A stretch of DNA of 64,000 nucleotides from CAIMUS01 sp963708455 (GTDB taxonomy: Bacteria; Pseudomonadota; Gammaproteobacteria; Competibacterales; Competibacteraceae): positions 1,302,001-1,366,000 of the forward strand of contig CAVPSQ010000010.1 in the NCBI GenBank assembly GCA_963708455.1. The letters are read 5' to 3'. Positions 1 through 10,013 of this stretch are shown in pieces (the stretch's first letter is position 1; the number at the start of each line of letters is the position of its first letter). A model generated the notes under the pieces. It was not told the origin of the DNA, did not search any database, and saw nothing but the letters and a program-made list of their open reading frames with translations. The position numbers and the translations under genes are program-made.

Positions 1-2
1 CT

Positions 3-2651
3 CTGGCGCGCCAGCACAAAACCCCGGTGACGTTCCGTGCGGCGGGCACCAGTCTGTCCGGTCAGGCGATCACAGATTCGATTCTGCTGACACTGGGAGA
101 CGGCTGGCGGGGCTGGCGGATCGATGCAGAGGCGGCGGCTATCAGCCTACAACCGGCGGTGATCGGCAGCCATGCCAACCGCTATCTGGCTGCTTACAAC
201 AAAAAGATTGGCCCCGATCCGGCCTCTATCAACGCCTGCCAGATCGGTGGCATCGCCGCCAATAACGCCAGCGGCATGTGCTGCGGCACGGCGCAGAACA
301 GCTACAACACCCTGAAAAGCATGCGGCTGATTCTGGCGGACGGCACCCTGGTGGATACCGGCGACGAGACCAGCCGTCAATCGTTCGCCCAAAGCCACGG
401 CGAGCTGCTGAATGGACTGGCCGAACTGGGTCGCCGCACCCGCGACAATACCGCGCTGGCCGAGCGTATCCGCAGTAAATTCAAGATCAAGAACACCTGT
501 GGCTACAGCCTCAACGCACTGGTGGATTTCGAAGATCCTTTCGAGATCCTGCAGCATTTAATGATTGGTTCTGAAGGAACCCTCGGTTTTATCGCCGAGA
601 TCACCTACCACACGGTGGTGGAGCACACGCACAAAGCCAGCGCGCTGCTGTTCTTCCCGGATGTCAAAACTGCTTGCGAGGCCGTGACCATCCTCAAATC
701 GCAACCGGTGGCGGCGGCGGAACTGATGGATCGCGCCTCGCTGCGGGCGGTGGAGGAAAAGCCGGGCATGCCGGACTTTCTGAAAACCCTGTCCAAAACC
801 GCCGCCGCGGTGCTGGTCGAAACGCGCGCGCTGGACGCCGCCAGCCTCCAGATCCAGGCGAATGCCATTCGGCAGGCGCTGGCGCCGATAGCCATGCTGT
901 TCCCGGCCGAGTTTACCGACAAGCCAGAGGAGTTCGGCAAGCTCTGGGCCGTGCGCCAGGGATTGTTCACCTCGGTCGGCTCGGTGCGCGAAACCGGCAG
1001 CACGGTGATCATCGAAGACGTCGCCTTCCCCATTCCCCGCCTGGCAGAGGCGACCGTAGAGCTGCAGGATCTATTCGAGCAACATGGCTACCACGAGGCC
1101 ATCATCTTCGGCCACGCGCTGGAGGGCAACCTGCACTTTGTCATTACGCCGAATTTCGGCAAGCCCGGCGAAGTGGAACGTTACCAGCGCTTCATGGATG
1201 AGATTTGCGCTATGGTGGTCAACCAATACGACGGCTCTCTCAAAGCGGAACACGGTACCGGCCGCAACATGGCGCCCTTCGTGGAAATGGAATGGGGGGA
1301 ACAGGCGTATGGCCTGATGCAGGCCATCAAGGCACTGTTTGATCCCGACGCTATTCTCAATCCCGGCGTCATCCTCAATAGCGACCCGCTGGTGCACACC
1401 AAAGACATCAAAGCGATGTACGCCGTCGACCCGCTGGTGGATAAATGCATCGAGTGCGGCTTCTGCGAATCGACTTGTCCCTCCCACGCGATTACCCTGT
1501 CACCGCGCCAGCGCATCGTGAGCTTGCGGGAAATAGCACGCCTGGAGGCGCTGGGGACAGAACCTCTGCGATATAAACAGATCCAGGCCGACTACCCTTA
1601 TCAGGGCATCGACACCTGCGCGGTGGACAGCCTGTGCTGGCTGAGCTGTCCGGTGGGTATCGACACCGGCAAGATGACCAAGAAACTGCGCGCCGGACAG
1701 CACGGGGAAAAAGCCCAGAAGGTGGCGGACTGGGCAGCCAATCATTTCGGCGGCGTAGCGCGCGCCGTGCGCGCCGGCCTGGCGACCGCCGACGTGGCTC
1801 ACGCCATGCTGGGCACCGCCGCCATGAGCCGGCTGACTGGTGGCATGCGCGCCCTGTCCGGCAAACGCATGCCGTTGTGGAATCCGTCTATGCCCAGGCC
1901 GGCCAGGGCGGTGGTCTCGCCGGGCGATGGCGGCGGCCGGGACCGGGTAGTGTATTTTCCCAGTTGCGCCAGCCGCACCATGGGGCCGGCCCGGGGCGAC
2001 CCCGAAAACGACGCGCTGCCGGCCAGAACCATGGCGCTGCTGCAGAAAGCCGGTTTCCAGGTGGTGATTCCAGATCGCTGTGATGCGCTGTGCTGCGGCC
2101 AGCCGTTCGATAGTAAGGGCCTACCCGAACAGGCGGATTTCAAGCTGCACGAACTGGAGCAGGCCTTGCTCCAGGCCAGCCGTGACGGCCAGGACGCGAT
2201 CGTGTTCGACACCAGTCCCTGCGCCTTTCGGGCCAGAACCCATCAACAGGCGGATCTCAAGGTCTACGATATCACCGAATTCCTACACGACCACGTGCTG
2301 GAGCGCCTGGAGATCGAGAAACTGCCGGACACCGTGGCGATCCACTCCACGTGCAGCCATATTAAAATGGGCTTGCAGGCCAAGCTCCAGGCGGTTGCCG
2401 AAGCCTGCGCCGACAAGGTGGTTGTGCCCGACAAGGTCAGTTGCTGCGGCTGGTCCGGGGACCGGGGCTTCACTCACCCTGAATTGAACGCCAGCGCCCT
2501 GCGGGACCTCAAGGCGTCCTTGCCACAGGAGTGCAACGCCGGCTATTCCACCAGCCGCACCTGCGAAATCGGCCTGTCGCTGCACAGCGGACGGTATTAT
2601 CGCTCCATCGTGTACCTGCTGGATCGCTGCTCGCGGGGTAAAGTCGGCTGA
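3..2651 (+). CDS. FAD-binding and Fe-S-binding D-lactate-type dehydrogenase (5' partial)
   Basis: Membrane-associated flavoprotein expected to oxidise D-lactate or a related D-2-hydroxyacid and pass electrons to the respiratory chain. The reading frame is open to the left edge, so roughly the first 50 residues are missing. From the left: FAD-binding PCMH domain (FRAAGTSLSGQ, GSEGTLGFIAE), FAD-oxidase C-terminal domain (AEHGTGRNM, about residue 410), a ferredoxin-like cluster motif CIECGFCESTCPS (about 473), a second cysteine group CAVDSLCWLSCP (about 531), then two CCG domains (LCCGQPF about 686, SCCGWSGD about 804). This order matches the long Dld-II/YdiJ group rather than short Dld or GlcD. 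Substrate (lactate versus 2-hydroxyglutarate) is not decided. It converges on egtD. Confidence 0.88.
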   Translation: MARQHKTPVTFRAAGTSLSGQAITDSILLTLGDGWRGWRIDAEAAAISLQPAVIGSHANRYLAAYNKKIGPDPASINACQIGGIAANNASGMCCGTAQNSYNTLKSMRLILADGTLVDTGDETSRQSFAQSHGELLNGLAELGRRTRDNTALAERIRSKFKIKNTCGYSLNALVDFEDPFEILQHLMIGSEGTLGFIAEITYHTVVEHTHKASALLFFPDVKTACEAVTILKSQPVAAAELMDRASLRAVEEKPGMPDFLKTLSKTAAAVLVETRALDAASLQIQANAIRQALAPIAMLFPAEFTDKPEEFGKLWAVRQGLFTSVGSVRETGSTVIIEDVAFPIPRLAEATVELQDLFEQHGYHEAIIFGHALEGNLHFVITPNFGKPGEVERYQRFMDEICAMVVNQYDGSLKAEHGTGRNMAPFVEMEWGEQAYGLMQAIKALFDPDAILNPGVILNSDPLVHTKDIKAMYAVDPLVDKCIECGFCESTCPSHAITLSPRQRIVSLREIARLEALGTEPLRYKQIQADYPYQGIDTCAVDSLCWLSCPVGIDTGKMTKKLRAGQHGEKAQKVADWAANHFGGVARAVRAGLATADVAHAMLGTAAMSRLTGGMRALSGKRMPLWNPSMPRPARAVVSPGDGGGRDRVVYFPSCASRTMGPARGDPENDALPARTMALLQKAGFQVVIPDRCDALCCGQPFDSKGLPEQADFKLHELEQALLQASRDGQDAIVFDTSPCAFRARTHQQADLKVYDITEFLHDHVLERLEIEKLPDTVAIHSTCSHIKMGLQAKLQAVAEACADKVVVPDKVSCCGWSGDRGFTHPELNASALRDLKASLPQECNAGYSTSRTCEIGLSLHSGRYYRSIVYLLDRCSRGKVG

Positions 2652-2666
2652 TTCGAGGCGCCATCG

Positions 2667-2692
2667 GGGGGCATATTACGGTACGCCCCCCA
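2667..2692. terminator. Hairpin between convergent genes
   Basis: GGGGGGC and GCCCCCC arms of 7 bp enclose a 12-nt loop between the convergent dehydrogenase and egtD genes. There is no T-tract on either side, so termination is inferred only from position. Confidence 0.35.
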
Positions 2693-2736
2693 CTTCCTAA
2701 AAAGAGAGGACTGAGCGCTTACCGCCGTACCACCTG

Positions 2737-3713
2737 TCATCGACCCCAACCGGCAACCACCCGCAAATAATGCACGCTGAACAGATGTTTCTTGTCCACC
2801 CACACCCGCTCCGTCCGATAGCCGGCGCTTTCCGCCAGTATGCGGAAATCCTGTAAATCATATTTATATGAATTTTCAGTATGAATCGTCTCACCGGCAG
2901 CGAACTGGAAATAGCGATCCTCTACCCTCACCTGCTGCGCGACAGTGCTGGCCAGATGCATTTCAATTCTGCCCGCCCGTGCGTTGTAAAAAGCCCGATG
3001 GGTGAAACCAGTCGGGTCCAGATCGGTATCCAGTTCGTTGCGGATGCGTCGTAACAGGTTAAGGTTGAACTCGGCCGTCACTCCCTGGGCATCGTTGTAG
3101 GCCGCATGCAGCACGTGGGGATCTTTTTGAGATCCACCCCGATCAACAACGCACCCCGGGGATGCAGGTTTGCAGCCAACTGCCGCAAAAACTCCACCGC
3201 CTCATGCGGATGAAAATTGCCGATGCTGGAGCCGGGGAAGAACGCCAGCCTGTTGAACGAGGGCGGACAATAGGACAGCTCCAGCATCTGGCTGAAATCC
3301 GCGCAGGCCGCATGCACCTCCAGCCAGGGATAATCCGCTGCCAACCGTTGAGTGGAGCGCAGTAGGAAATCCCTGGAAATATCTACGCCCAGGTACAGCG
3401 CGGGCTGCAAGGCGTCCAGCAGCAGCCGGACTTTTTTGCTGGCGCCGCTGCCTAGTTCAATCAACAGGCACTCCGACCCAGCCAGGGCGGCGATTTCCCG
3501 GACATTAGCCTGGAGGATGGCGGTTTCGGTTCGGGTCGGATAGTACTCGGGCAATTCGCAGATAGCGTCGAACAGGTGCGAGCCGCGCTCATCGTAGAAA
3601 AACTTGGGTGGAATCGCCTTGGGTCGGGCCGCCAGACCGCGCAGCACGTCCTCGCACAGGCTGGCAACGCCAGGATGGTAGTCGTAAAAAATAACGGAGT
3701 CGGCTGCTGTCAT
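2737..3713 (-). CDS. egtD: EgtD, L-histidine N-alpha-methyltransferase, frameshifted at about 3124
   Basis: SAM-dependent enzyme that trimethylates histidine to hercynine, first step of ergothioneine synthesis. The N-terminal 195 or so residues (IPPKFFYDERGSHLFDAIC, LIELGSGASKK SAM-binding loop, FFPGSSIGNF) lie in one frame; the rest (LHAAYNDAQGVTAEFNLNLL through KKHLFSVHYLRV) lies in another. The join is at a coding-strand run of five A (CTC AAA AAG ATC). One more A, or a -1 slip on AAAAAG, gives the conserved LKKDP-VLHAAYNDA. Its ATG overlaps the egtB stop as ATGA, so the pair is translationally coupled. Summed length (about 325) is normal for the family. Identity is secure; whether a full-length protein is made is not. 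Confidence 0.88.
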
Positions 3714-4999
3714 CGGTCGTCCGCCAGCCGTATCCCGGTAAACTGCCAGCGATCGCCGGGATAAAAGAAATTCCGATAGCTAGGCCGGATATGAGCGGCA
3801 GGCGTGACGCAGGAGCCGCCGCGCAGCACCAGTTGGCTGCACATGAACTTGCCGTTGTATTCCCCCAGCGTCCCGGCCAGCGGGCGAAAGCCGGGATAGG
3901 GCGCATAGGCACTGCGGGTCCATTCCCATACATCCCCATACAGTTGCTGCAAGCCGCCAGCCCCGGCGGGGGTGGGATGCAGCCGACCCGATTCGCACAG
4001 ATTGCCTGTCGGCGGTTGCGGTGTGGCCGCCGACTCCCATTCCGCTTCGGTCGGCAGCCGCTTACCTGCCCAGCGGGCGAAGGCATCGGCTTCGTAACAG
4101 CTCACATGGCAGACTGGCTCCTGCTCCGCCACCGGGCACAGGCCAGCCAGAGTCATCGACCACCAGCGCCCGTCCTGCTGTTCCCAATACAGCGGCGCCT
4201 GCCAGTCCTGCTGGCGGATCATGTTCCAGCCGTCGGCCAGCCAGTAGTCCGGCCGCCGATACCCGCCTGCCTCAATAAATTCTAAATACTCGCCGTTGGT
4301 GACCAAGCGCGAGGCCAGCGCATAGCCATCGAGCCAGACCCGATGGCGCGGAGTCTCATTATCGAAACAAAACTCCCCACCTGCGTGGCCGATAGCCCGT
4401 ACGTCGCCGGTGAATTCGAGCCACTCCAGAGGTAGGGGCCGGCCGGCGGCGACCCGCGGCGCCGCTTCCTGATAGACCGGCCGCAGCGGATTGAACGCGA
4501 AAATATGCTTGATATCGGTATACAACAGTTCCTGATGCTGCTGCTCGTGGTGCAGACCGAGTAGCAAACGAGGATAAAGCACGTCCCAATCTGCCTCGGA
4601 CGCGGTGGCGATCAACTCCAGCAGGGCGGCATCGACATGGGCGCGATAGCGATACACCTCCGCTACGGTGGGACGCGCCAGCAGGCCGCGCTGCGGGCGC
4701 GGAAAGGGCTGGCCATGGGTGACGTAATAAGAATTGAACAGATAATCGAAACGCGGATGGAATACTCTATACCCAGGCGAGAAAGGCAGCAGCAGAAAGG
4801 TCTCGAAAAACCAACTGACATGAGCAAGATGCCACTTGGGCGGACTGACATCCAGCATCGTCTGAATGCAATAATCCTCGGTCGCCAGCGGACGGCAAAT
4901 TTCCTCCGTCTGCCGCCGTATCCGGCGATACCGTTCCAGCAGTTCCCTGCGGTCGATGCGAGACTGGGCCTGGGTGAAGGAGTGAACCGGGGAGGCCAT
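3710..4999 (-). CDS. egtB: EgtB, hercynine oxygenase (ergothioneine biosynthesis)
   Basis: Non-haem iron enzyme that joins hercynine to a thiol donor (cysteine or gamma-glutamylcysteine) with formation of a C-S bond and sulfoxide. The N-terminal DinB-like domain carries HLAHVSWFFET (about residue 57) and LHHEQQHQELLYTD (about 149), the expected iron-binding histidines. The C-terminal half is an FGE-sulfatase domain (FCFDNETPRHRVWLD, RLPTEAEWE, VLRGGSC). 429 residues is typical. A strong AGAGGAG lies 6-7 nt before the ATG. egtB comes first and egtD follows with a 4-nt overlap; no egtC or egtE is nearby, so the thiol donor is unknown. It diverges from the YihY-like gene. Confidence 0.93.
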   Translation of the reverse strand: MASPVHSFTQAQSRIDRRELLERYRRIRRQTEEICRPLATEDYCIQTMLDVSPPKWHLAHVSWFFETFLLLPFSPGYRVFHPRFDYLFNSYYVTHGQPFPRPQRGLLARPTVAEVYRYRAHVDAALLELIATASEADWDVLYPRLLLGLHHEQQHQELLYTDIKHIFAFNPLRPVYQEAAPRVAAGRPLPLEWLEFTGDVRAIGHAGGEFCFDNETPRHRVWLDGYALASRLVTNGEYLEFIEAGGYRRPDYWLADGWNMIRQQDWQAPLYWEQQDGRWWSMTLAGLCPVAEQEPVCHVSCYEADAFARWAGKRLPTEAEWESAATPQPPTGNLCESGRLHPTPAGAGGLQQLYGDVWEWTRSAYAPYPGFRPLAGTLGEYNGKFMCSQLVLRGGSCVTPAAHIRPSYRNFFYPGDRWQFTGIRLADDR

Positions 5000-5124
5000 G
5001 CGTTCTCCTCTAACTGTTTAGTAATACAAAAACTATGACAGGCAAGGTGGATGCGGTGTTGCATCGCTTATTCTGTTTCAGAATCGAGCAGAATCTGCAT
5101 GTATTGACGGTTTGAAGGCAGATT

Positions 5125-6447
5125 ATGGCGAACGACAACAGTTACTACACGCGCTGGCAGCGGCTACTATGGGAAACGCCCCTGAAACAGCATGACCGGC
5201 TGCAACGCCCGGCCATCCGCATAGGGCAGTTGCTCGATGGCATTATCCGGCAATTCGATAACGGTCAGATGAATCTGCGGATTATGGGGCTCGCCTATAC
5301 CACCCTGCTCTCCCTGGTTCCCCTGCTGGCCGTGAGCTTTTCCGTGCTCAAAGCGTTCGGCGTACAGGAACAGATCGATCCTCTGATCGTGGAGTTTCTG
5401 CAACCGCTGGGCGCACAGGCCGAGCAGATTCACGAGCGTATTCTAAGCTTCGTCGACAGCCTGCAGGTCGGCGTACTCGGTTCGGTGGGTTTCGCCATGC
5501 TGTTCTATACCGCTGTTTCGCTGCTTGCCAACATCGAACAGACTTTCAATACCATCTGGCAGGTCAATAGCGGCCGCAACCTGGCCCGCCGTTTCAGCGA
5601 CTACCTGAGCGTCATTTTGGTGGGGCCGGTGCTGGTCTTCACCGCGATCGGGCTGGCCAACACCGCCCTGGGCAGCCAATCCATCCAGGATCTGACCCAG
5701 ATCGAAACGCTGAATATGCTGCTCGGCTGGGTCCGGCGCCTGGGTTATTATCTGGCGATCAGCTGCGCCTTCGCCTTTCTGTACGGTTTCCTACCCAATA
5801 CCCGGGTCCGGCTGGGGCCGGCTCTGCTCGGCGGTCTGGTAGCCGGTGTGCTCTGGTCCACCATCAGTCGGCTGTTCGCCACGTTCGTCGCCACGTCTTC
5901 CAAATATTCGGCGATCTATTCCGGGTTTGCCGGGGCCGTGCTGTTCGTGATCTGGATTTACGTAAACTGGACGATCATCATCATCGGCGCGCAGATCGCG
6001 GCTTACGCCCAGAACCCACGGCTGCTGCAGCCCGGCTCGCCCGGCAATATGGGAAACAACCGCTGGCGCGAGCGACTGGCGCTGGAGCTCATGACCTTGA
6101 TCGGTGGCGCGCATTACCATAACCAGCCTTTCTGGACGCTGGACACCTTGCAGGCCCGCTATCAGGGCTTTCAGTCCGTCGCCATCGGGCAACTGGTGGG
6201 ACTGCTGGAGGACCACCGTCTGATCGTCGCCAGTCAGGACGAGCCGCCGGGGTATCTTCCTGCCCGTGCTAGCGACACTATCCGTTTAACCGCTGTCCTG
6301 GCCGTGGTGCGCGACGGCGGCAAAAATGTGGCTGCGCTGCCGGCGGTAGCCGCTGTGCTGAATAATATGGATATGGCGATAGCCCAGGCGGTCGGGGAAA
6401 AAACCTTGCGGGATCTGATTCTGGAAAGTGATTTCAATCACTTATAA
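5125..6447 (+). CDS. YihY/BrkB family inner-membrane protein
   Basis: Polytopic inner-membrane protein of the YihY/UPF0761 family, long misnamed ribonuclease BN or virulence factor BrkB; no reaction is established. A soluble N-terminal segment of about 55 residues precedes roughly six membrane spans (LAYTTLLSLVPLLAVSFSVL, SVGFAMLFYTAVSLLANIEQ, LGYYLAISCAFAFLYGFL, GFAGAVLFVIWIYVNWTIII among them). The family signature TTLLSLVPLLAV is intact. The C-terminal 130 residues look like a winged-helix cytoplasmic tail, as in the longer proteobacterial members. GAAGGCAG precedes the ATG. It diverges from egtB across a 125-bp intergenic region. Confidence 0.85.
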   Translation: MANDNSYYTRWQRLLWETPLKQHDRLQRPAIRIGQLLDGIIRQFDNGQMNLRIMGLAYTTLLSLVPLLAVSFSVLKAFGVQEQIDPLIVEFLQPLGAQAEQIHERILSFVDSLQVGVLGSVGFAMLFYTAVSLLANIEQTFNTIWQVNSGRNLARRFSDYLSVILVGPVLVFTAIGLANTALGSQSIQDLTQIETLNMLLGWVRRLGYYLAISCAFAFLYGFLPNTRVRLGPALLGGLVAGVLWSTISRLFATFVATSSKYSAIYSGFAGAVLFVIWIYVNWTIIIIGAQIAAYAQNPRLLQPGSPGNMGNNRWRERLALELMTLIGGAHYHNQPFWTLDTLQARYQGFQSVAIGQLVGLLEDHRLIVASQDEPPGYLPARASDTIRLTAVLAVVRDGGKNVAALPAVAAVLNNMDMAIAQAVGEKTLRDLILESDFNHL

Positions 6448-6629
6448 ACTACGTCCATGTTGATATCTGAAGTTAACCATGACGCTTCGTTAGTCGTCTG
6501 GGAGGGATGTTCCCGCAGATACGCTTCGCGGGTATAACGATGCGCACTCAGTGCACTGTTCAATTTGATTTAATATTGCCCTATTATATTTACGATAACT
6601 CAATTGATCACAACAACGAGGAACCCTGT

Positions 6630-7667
6630 ATGAAAGCTGTTAAGCCTGTTGTACTGGCTGTCGCGTTTGCCGGCACGCTCCTGACAGCCGACGCCGCCGA
6701 CTGGGAGGCCCTGCCCGACAAGGCCCCGGCCCCCGCCGATAACCCGTCTACGGTGGAGAAGATTGAACTGGGCAAAATGTTGTATTTCGACCCCCGTTTC
6801 TCTCTCACCGGCACTGTTTCCTGCTTCTCCTGCCATAACGTGATGGAGGGCGGCGATGACCATCGTCCCACCTCCATCGGCGTGCACGGCCAGATCGGGC
6901 CGCGCAATTCACCCACCGTATGGAACGCCGCCTTCCTGTCGGCGCAATTCTGGGACGGCCGGGCTGCCACTCTGGAGGATCAGGCCAAAGGGCCGATGGT
7001 GAATCCAATAGAAATGGGCATGAAAGACCTGAACAGCGCCATTGACCGCCTCAAAGCGATTCCTGGTTATCAAGTCTATTTCGAGAAAGTCTTCGGCAAG
7101 GGCGATATGATCAACGCCGATAATGCCGCCAAAGCCATCGCCGCCTATGAGCGCACCTTGATCACTCCCGACAGTCCGTATGACAAATACGTCAAGGGCG
7201 ACAAGAAAGCGCTCACCGAGCAACAGGTGCGTGGCATGGAGACCTTCGCGCAGGTCGGCTGCACTTCCTGCCATTCCGGCGCTGTGTTTGCCGGCCCCCA
7301 ATTGCCTACGGGGCAGCCGTTCCTGATGAAGTTTCCGACCTATGCCGACAACGACTACGTGAAGAAATACCATTTCCTGGAAGATCCAGGCCGCTTCAAC
7401 ACCACGATGGAAGAAAAAGACAAGCACCTGTGGCGGGTGCCGACCCTGCGCAATCTGGTCTACACCGCGCCCTATTTCCACAACGGTGCCGTCAAAACAC
7501 TGGACGAAGCTGTGCGGGTGATGGCTAAGACGCAGCTTAACAAGGCTCTGACCGACGAGCAGGTCAAGAATATCGTCGCCTTTCTGCAATCGCTTACCGG
7601 CGAATTCCCGCAGCAGATCATGCCGCGGCTGCCGCCGACGCCGGGCGATCTGCTGACCGAGAATTGA
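6630..7667 (+). CDS. Di-haem cytochrome c peroxidase (CcpA/MauG family)
   Basis: Periplasmic enzyme that reduces hydrogen peroxide with electrons from small c-type cytochromes. Two CXXCH haem-attachment motifs are visible, CFSCH (about residue 65) and CTSCH (about 211), with family blocks FDPRFSLTGTVSC, RNSPTVWNAAF, WDGRA and RVPTLRNLVYTAPYFHNG. The first 22 residues form a Sec signal peptide (cleavage after ADA). The ATG at 6630 is chosen because GAGG stands just upstream and the signal peptide starts there; the frame stays open further 5' without a signal. At 345 residues it has the usual size. With the exported superoxide dismutase downstream it suggests a periplasmic oxidative-stress block. 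Confidence 0.92.
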   Translation: MKAVKPVVLAVAFAGTLLTADAADWEALPDKAPAPADNPSTVEKIELGKMLYFDPRFSLTGTVSCFSCHNVMEGGDDHRPTSIGVHGQIGPRNSPTVWNAAFLSAQFWDGRAATLEDQAKGPMVNPIEMGMKDLNSAIDRLKAIPGYQVYFEKVFGKGDMINADNAAKAIAAYERTLITPDSPYDKYVKGDKKALTEQQVRGMETFAQVGCTSCHSGAVFAGPQLPTGQPFLMKFPTYADNDYVKKYHFLEDPGRFNTTMEEKDKHLWRVPTLRNLVYTAPYFHNGAVKTLDEAVRVMAKTQLNKALTDEQVKNIVAFLQSLTGEFPQQIMPRLPPTPGDLLTEN

Positions 7668-7914
7668 GTACAGCAATCCCTCGGATCTACTGGCAGCAGG
7701 ATGCGCGCTGGTTCTACGAGCTTACCTGGTCAGCGTAAAAAAGCGCCCCGGGGAAGCAAAATCGGCTCCCACGTCGGGTTACGATGCGCCCGTAACGTCC
7801 CTGCTATTGGCTGGCTCGGTAGCGGGTGCATCTAACCTGACCTACAGGGATTTTCACGGTAACTCGATCTGCAGAAACTGCTTACAACTAGACTTTACCA
7901 GGAGACTACCGACA

Positions 7915-8637
7915 ATGAACGACTCTATCCCTGTCATCCCCAACCTGAGCCGGCGCGGTTTTCTGACGCTGGCTGTCAGCGGCGTTTCGCTGTTCGCACT
8001 GCAACGCATCGCGCCGGCGCTGGCCCAGGGTGCACCGGCGATCGTGCTGCCTCCCCTGCCCTATCCGGACAACGCGCTGGCACCAGTGATTTCCGCCAAC
8101 ACCATCGGCTTTCATTACGCTAAGCATCATCAGGCTTACGTCGACAATCTGCACAAATTGATTGCCGGTACGGAACTCGCCGCTCAACCGCTGGAGAAAA
8201 TCATCGCCGCCACGGCGGGAGTCGCTGATAAGCAAAGTATTTTCAATAACGCCGCCCAGGTCTGGAACCACACCTTTTACTGGAACAGCATGAAACCGAA
8301 TGGCGGCGGCAAGCCCGGCGGCGAATTGGGGCAGAAGATCGACGCGGCGTTTGGCAGTTTCGATAACTTCAAGCAAGAACTAGCCACGGCGGCCACCACC
8401 CAGTTCGGCAGCGGCTGGGCCTGGCTGGTGGTGGATAACGGCAAGCTGAAAGTCGTCAAGACGGCCAATGCCGATCTGCCCGTGATTCACGGTCAGCAGC
8501 CGCTGTTGACCGTCGACGTGTGGGAACATGCTTATTATCTGGATTATCAGAACCGCCGTGCCGATTATGTCAACGCGGTCATCGATAAGCTGTTGAACTG
8601 GGATTTCGCCGCCGCCAATCTGGCAAAGTCCGGTTGA
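7915..8637 (+). CDS. Tat-exported Fe/Mn superoxide dismutase
   Basis: Converts superoxide to peroxide and oxygen; here predicted extracytoplasmic. The N-terminus carries a twin-arginine signal (LSRRGFLTLAVSG ... APALAQG, cleavage near residue 37). The metal ligands are in the usual places: HYAKHHQAYVDNLHK, NHTFYWNSM, and DVWEHAYYLDYQNRR near the C-terminus. The ATG at 7915 follows AGGAGACTACCGACA. 240 residues equals a normal SodB/SodA plus the signal. Exported Fe/Mn SODs are less common than cytoplasmic ones, and its position 3' of a cytochrome c peroxidase fits detoxification of superoxide and the resulting peroxide in the periplasm. Metal preference is not called. Confidence 0.93.
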   Translation: MNDSIPVIPNLSRRGFLTLAVSGVSLFALQRIAPALAQGAPAIVLPPLPYPDNALAPVISANTIGFHYAKHHQAYVDNLHKLIAGTELAAQPLEKIIAATAGVADKQSIFNNAAQVWNHTFYWNSMKPNGGGKPGGELGQKIDAAFGSFDNFKQELATAATTQFGSGWAWLVVDNGKLKVVKTANADLPVIHGQQPLLTVDVWEHAYYLDYQNRRADYVNAVIDKLLNWDFAAANLAKSG

Positions 8638-8687
8638 GAGCTAAATCGTGGCAGGAAGCTAGCCGGCAGGGCCGGCGTTCCCAGGAC

Positions 8688-10010
8688 TCATAACGTAAAA
8701 TTCAGCTCCGCCACCAGCGCGCCCGGCAACCGGGCGCTGCGCGTCGAACGGGCCCCGTAGCTGGTCGGGTCGAGCAGCAACTCCTGCTCCTGCGTCAAAC
8801 CCAACAACTGATCTCCGAGCAGATGATAGAGCGTCTCGTCGAAGCGCAACACGTTCAGCGGCGCCTGGATCTGGCCGTGCTCCACCCAGAAGGTGGCGAA
8901 ACGGGTCATGCCGGTGATGCGGGCGGCGTTGCGGTCCGAGTAATTCAGATACCACAGGTTGCCGATATACAGGCCCGTATCCAATGCCTTTAAGACTTCG
9001 TTTGTCGCCAGAATGCCCGGCGCCACTTCCAGCGATACAGGCGCCTCCAGCGCATTGGCGCCGTTACACGACAGGTTGTATTCCGCCGCGGAACGCGGCG
9101 ACACCAGACACTCTCTATAGCTGCCCTGGTCGATCAGCACGATCTGTCGGGGCCGGATAAAGCCGGCCTCCTGAAAATCCGGCGCTATGCCGGCGGCGGT
9201 GTGCTCGCTGATCGTCAGTTCCGGGTGCAGCCGGGCGCCCTCCTCCACCATTTTCACGAGCGGCGTATTGCCGGTGCGATGGGCGCGCGCGCTGAAACCG
9301 TTCCAGCCGAGCAGCCCCATAACTTCCTCCAGCGCCACCGGCGTCAAATAGGCCCGATAGCGACCGGGCGGCACGCTGCGTGACGGTCGCGCCAGCGCCT
9401 GCAGCTGTGCGACGGCGCCCGCCATGCGCGCCTGCAAATCGTCCTCCCGCCATTCGAAACCGGCATAGCGCGACTTGACCGCCTTGTCGGCGCGCAGGTA
9501 GAGGCTCCAGTCCAGATTGAAACTGTGGCGGGTGTACCAGTTGCGCTGCCCCAGCGAATTGGCAAAGCCGGCATGCACCGCGCCGCTCGCCAGAATTCCA
9601 ACCAGATCGTGCTCCCGCCCAGCCGTCAGTACAGCTTCCGCCAGCACCTGGCCTGGGGGCAAGCCGTTGGGATGCAGTCGTTCGCTGCAATGGAGCGTGG
9701 TCGCATAATGCAGCCAAGGATCGTCGGGCGCATGAACCCGCACGGCGCGCAGTTCTGCCACCAGACCAGCCAGCCGCGCCCGGTCCAGCGCCGGGTCGCC
9801 GCTCAAAGTCAGTTCGGCGGCGGCATGGCGGCGGCCAGCGATCAAATCCAACCCGACGGTCTGCTGGACGACATGACCGGCCTGACGTATCCGACTGCGG
9901 TTGAAGCGCACGAAGTCGGAATCCTCACCCTGAAACGCGCAGGTATAAATCTCTTCGCTGCGGAGCAGGCCGGTCAAGTGGTCGGCCAGACTATAGAAAT
10001 AATCCTGCAT
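8688..10010 (-). CDS. TldD/PmbA family protein, PmbA (TldE)-like subunit
   Basis: Second gene of a TldD/E-type metalloprotease pair, a heterodimer that cleaves unfolded peptides. This 440-residue member has no HExxxH motif, as expected for the non-catalytic TldE-like half. Recognisable blocks are FVRFNRSRIRQAGHV near the N-terminus, LGWNGFSARAHRTG in the middle and AARITGMTRFATFWVEHGQ near the C-terminus. It starts 3 nt after the stop of the TldD-like gene, so the two are one transcription unit. Lengths differ from canonical TldD/PmbA and the gene order is the adjacent-paralogue type, so this may be a second pair with its own substrate. Confidence 0.8.
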   Translation of the reverse strand: MQDYFYSLADHLTGLLRSEEIYTCAFQGEDSDFVRFNRSRIRQAGHVVQQTVGLDLIAGRRHAAAELTLSGDPALDRARLAGLVAELRAVRVHAPDDPWLHYATTLHCSERLHPNGLPPGQVLAEAVLTAGREHDLVGILASGAVHAGFANSLGQRNWYTRHSFNLDWSLYLRADKAVKSRYAGFEWREDDLQARMAGAVAQLQALARPSRSVPPGRYRAYLTPVALEEVMGLLGWNGFSARAHRTGNTPLVKMVEEGARLHPELTISEHTAAGIAPDFQEAGFIRPRQIVLIDQGSYRECLVSPRSAAEYNLSCNGANALEAPVSLEVAPGILATNEVLKALDTGLYIGNLWYLNYSDRNAARITGMTRFATFWVEHGQIQAPLNVLRFDETLYHLLGDQLLGLTQEQELLLDPTSYGARSTRSARLPGALVAELNFTL

Positions 10011-10013
10011 GGC

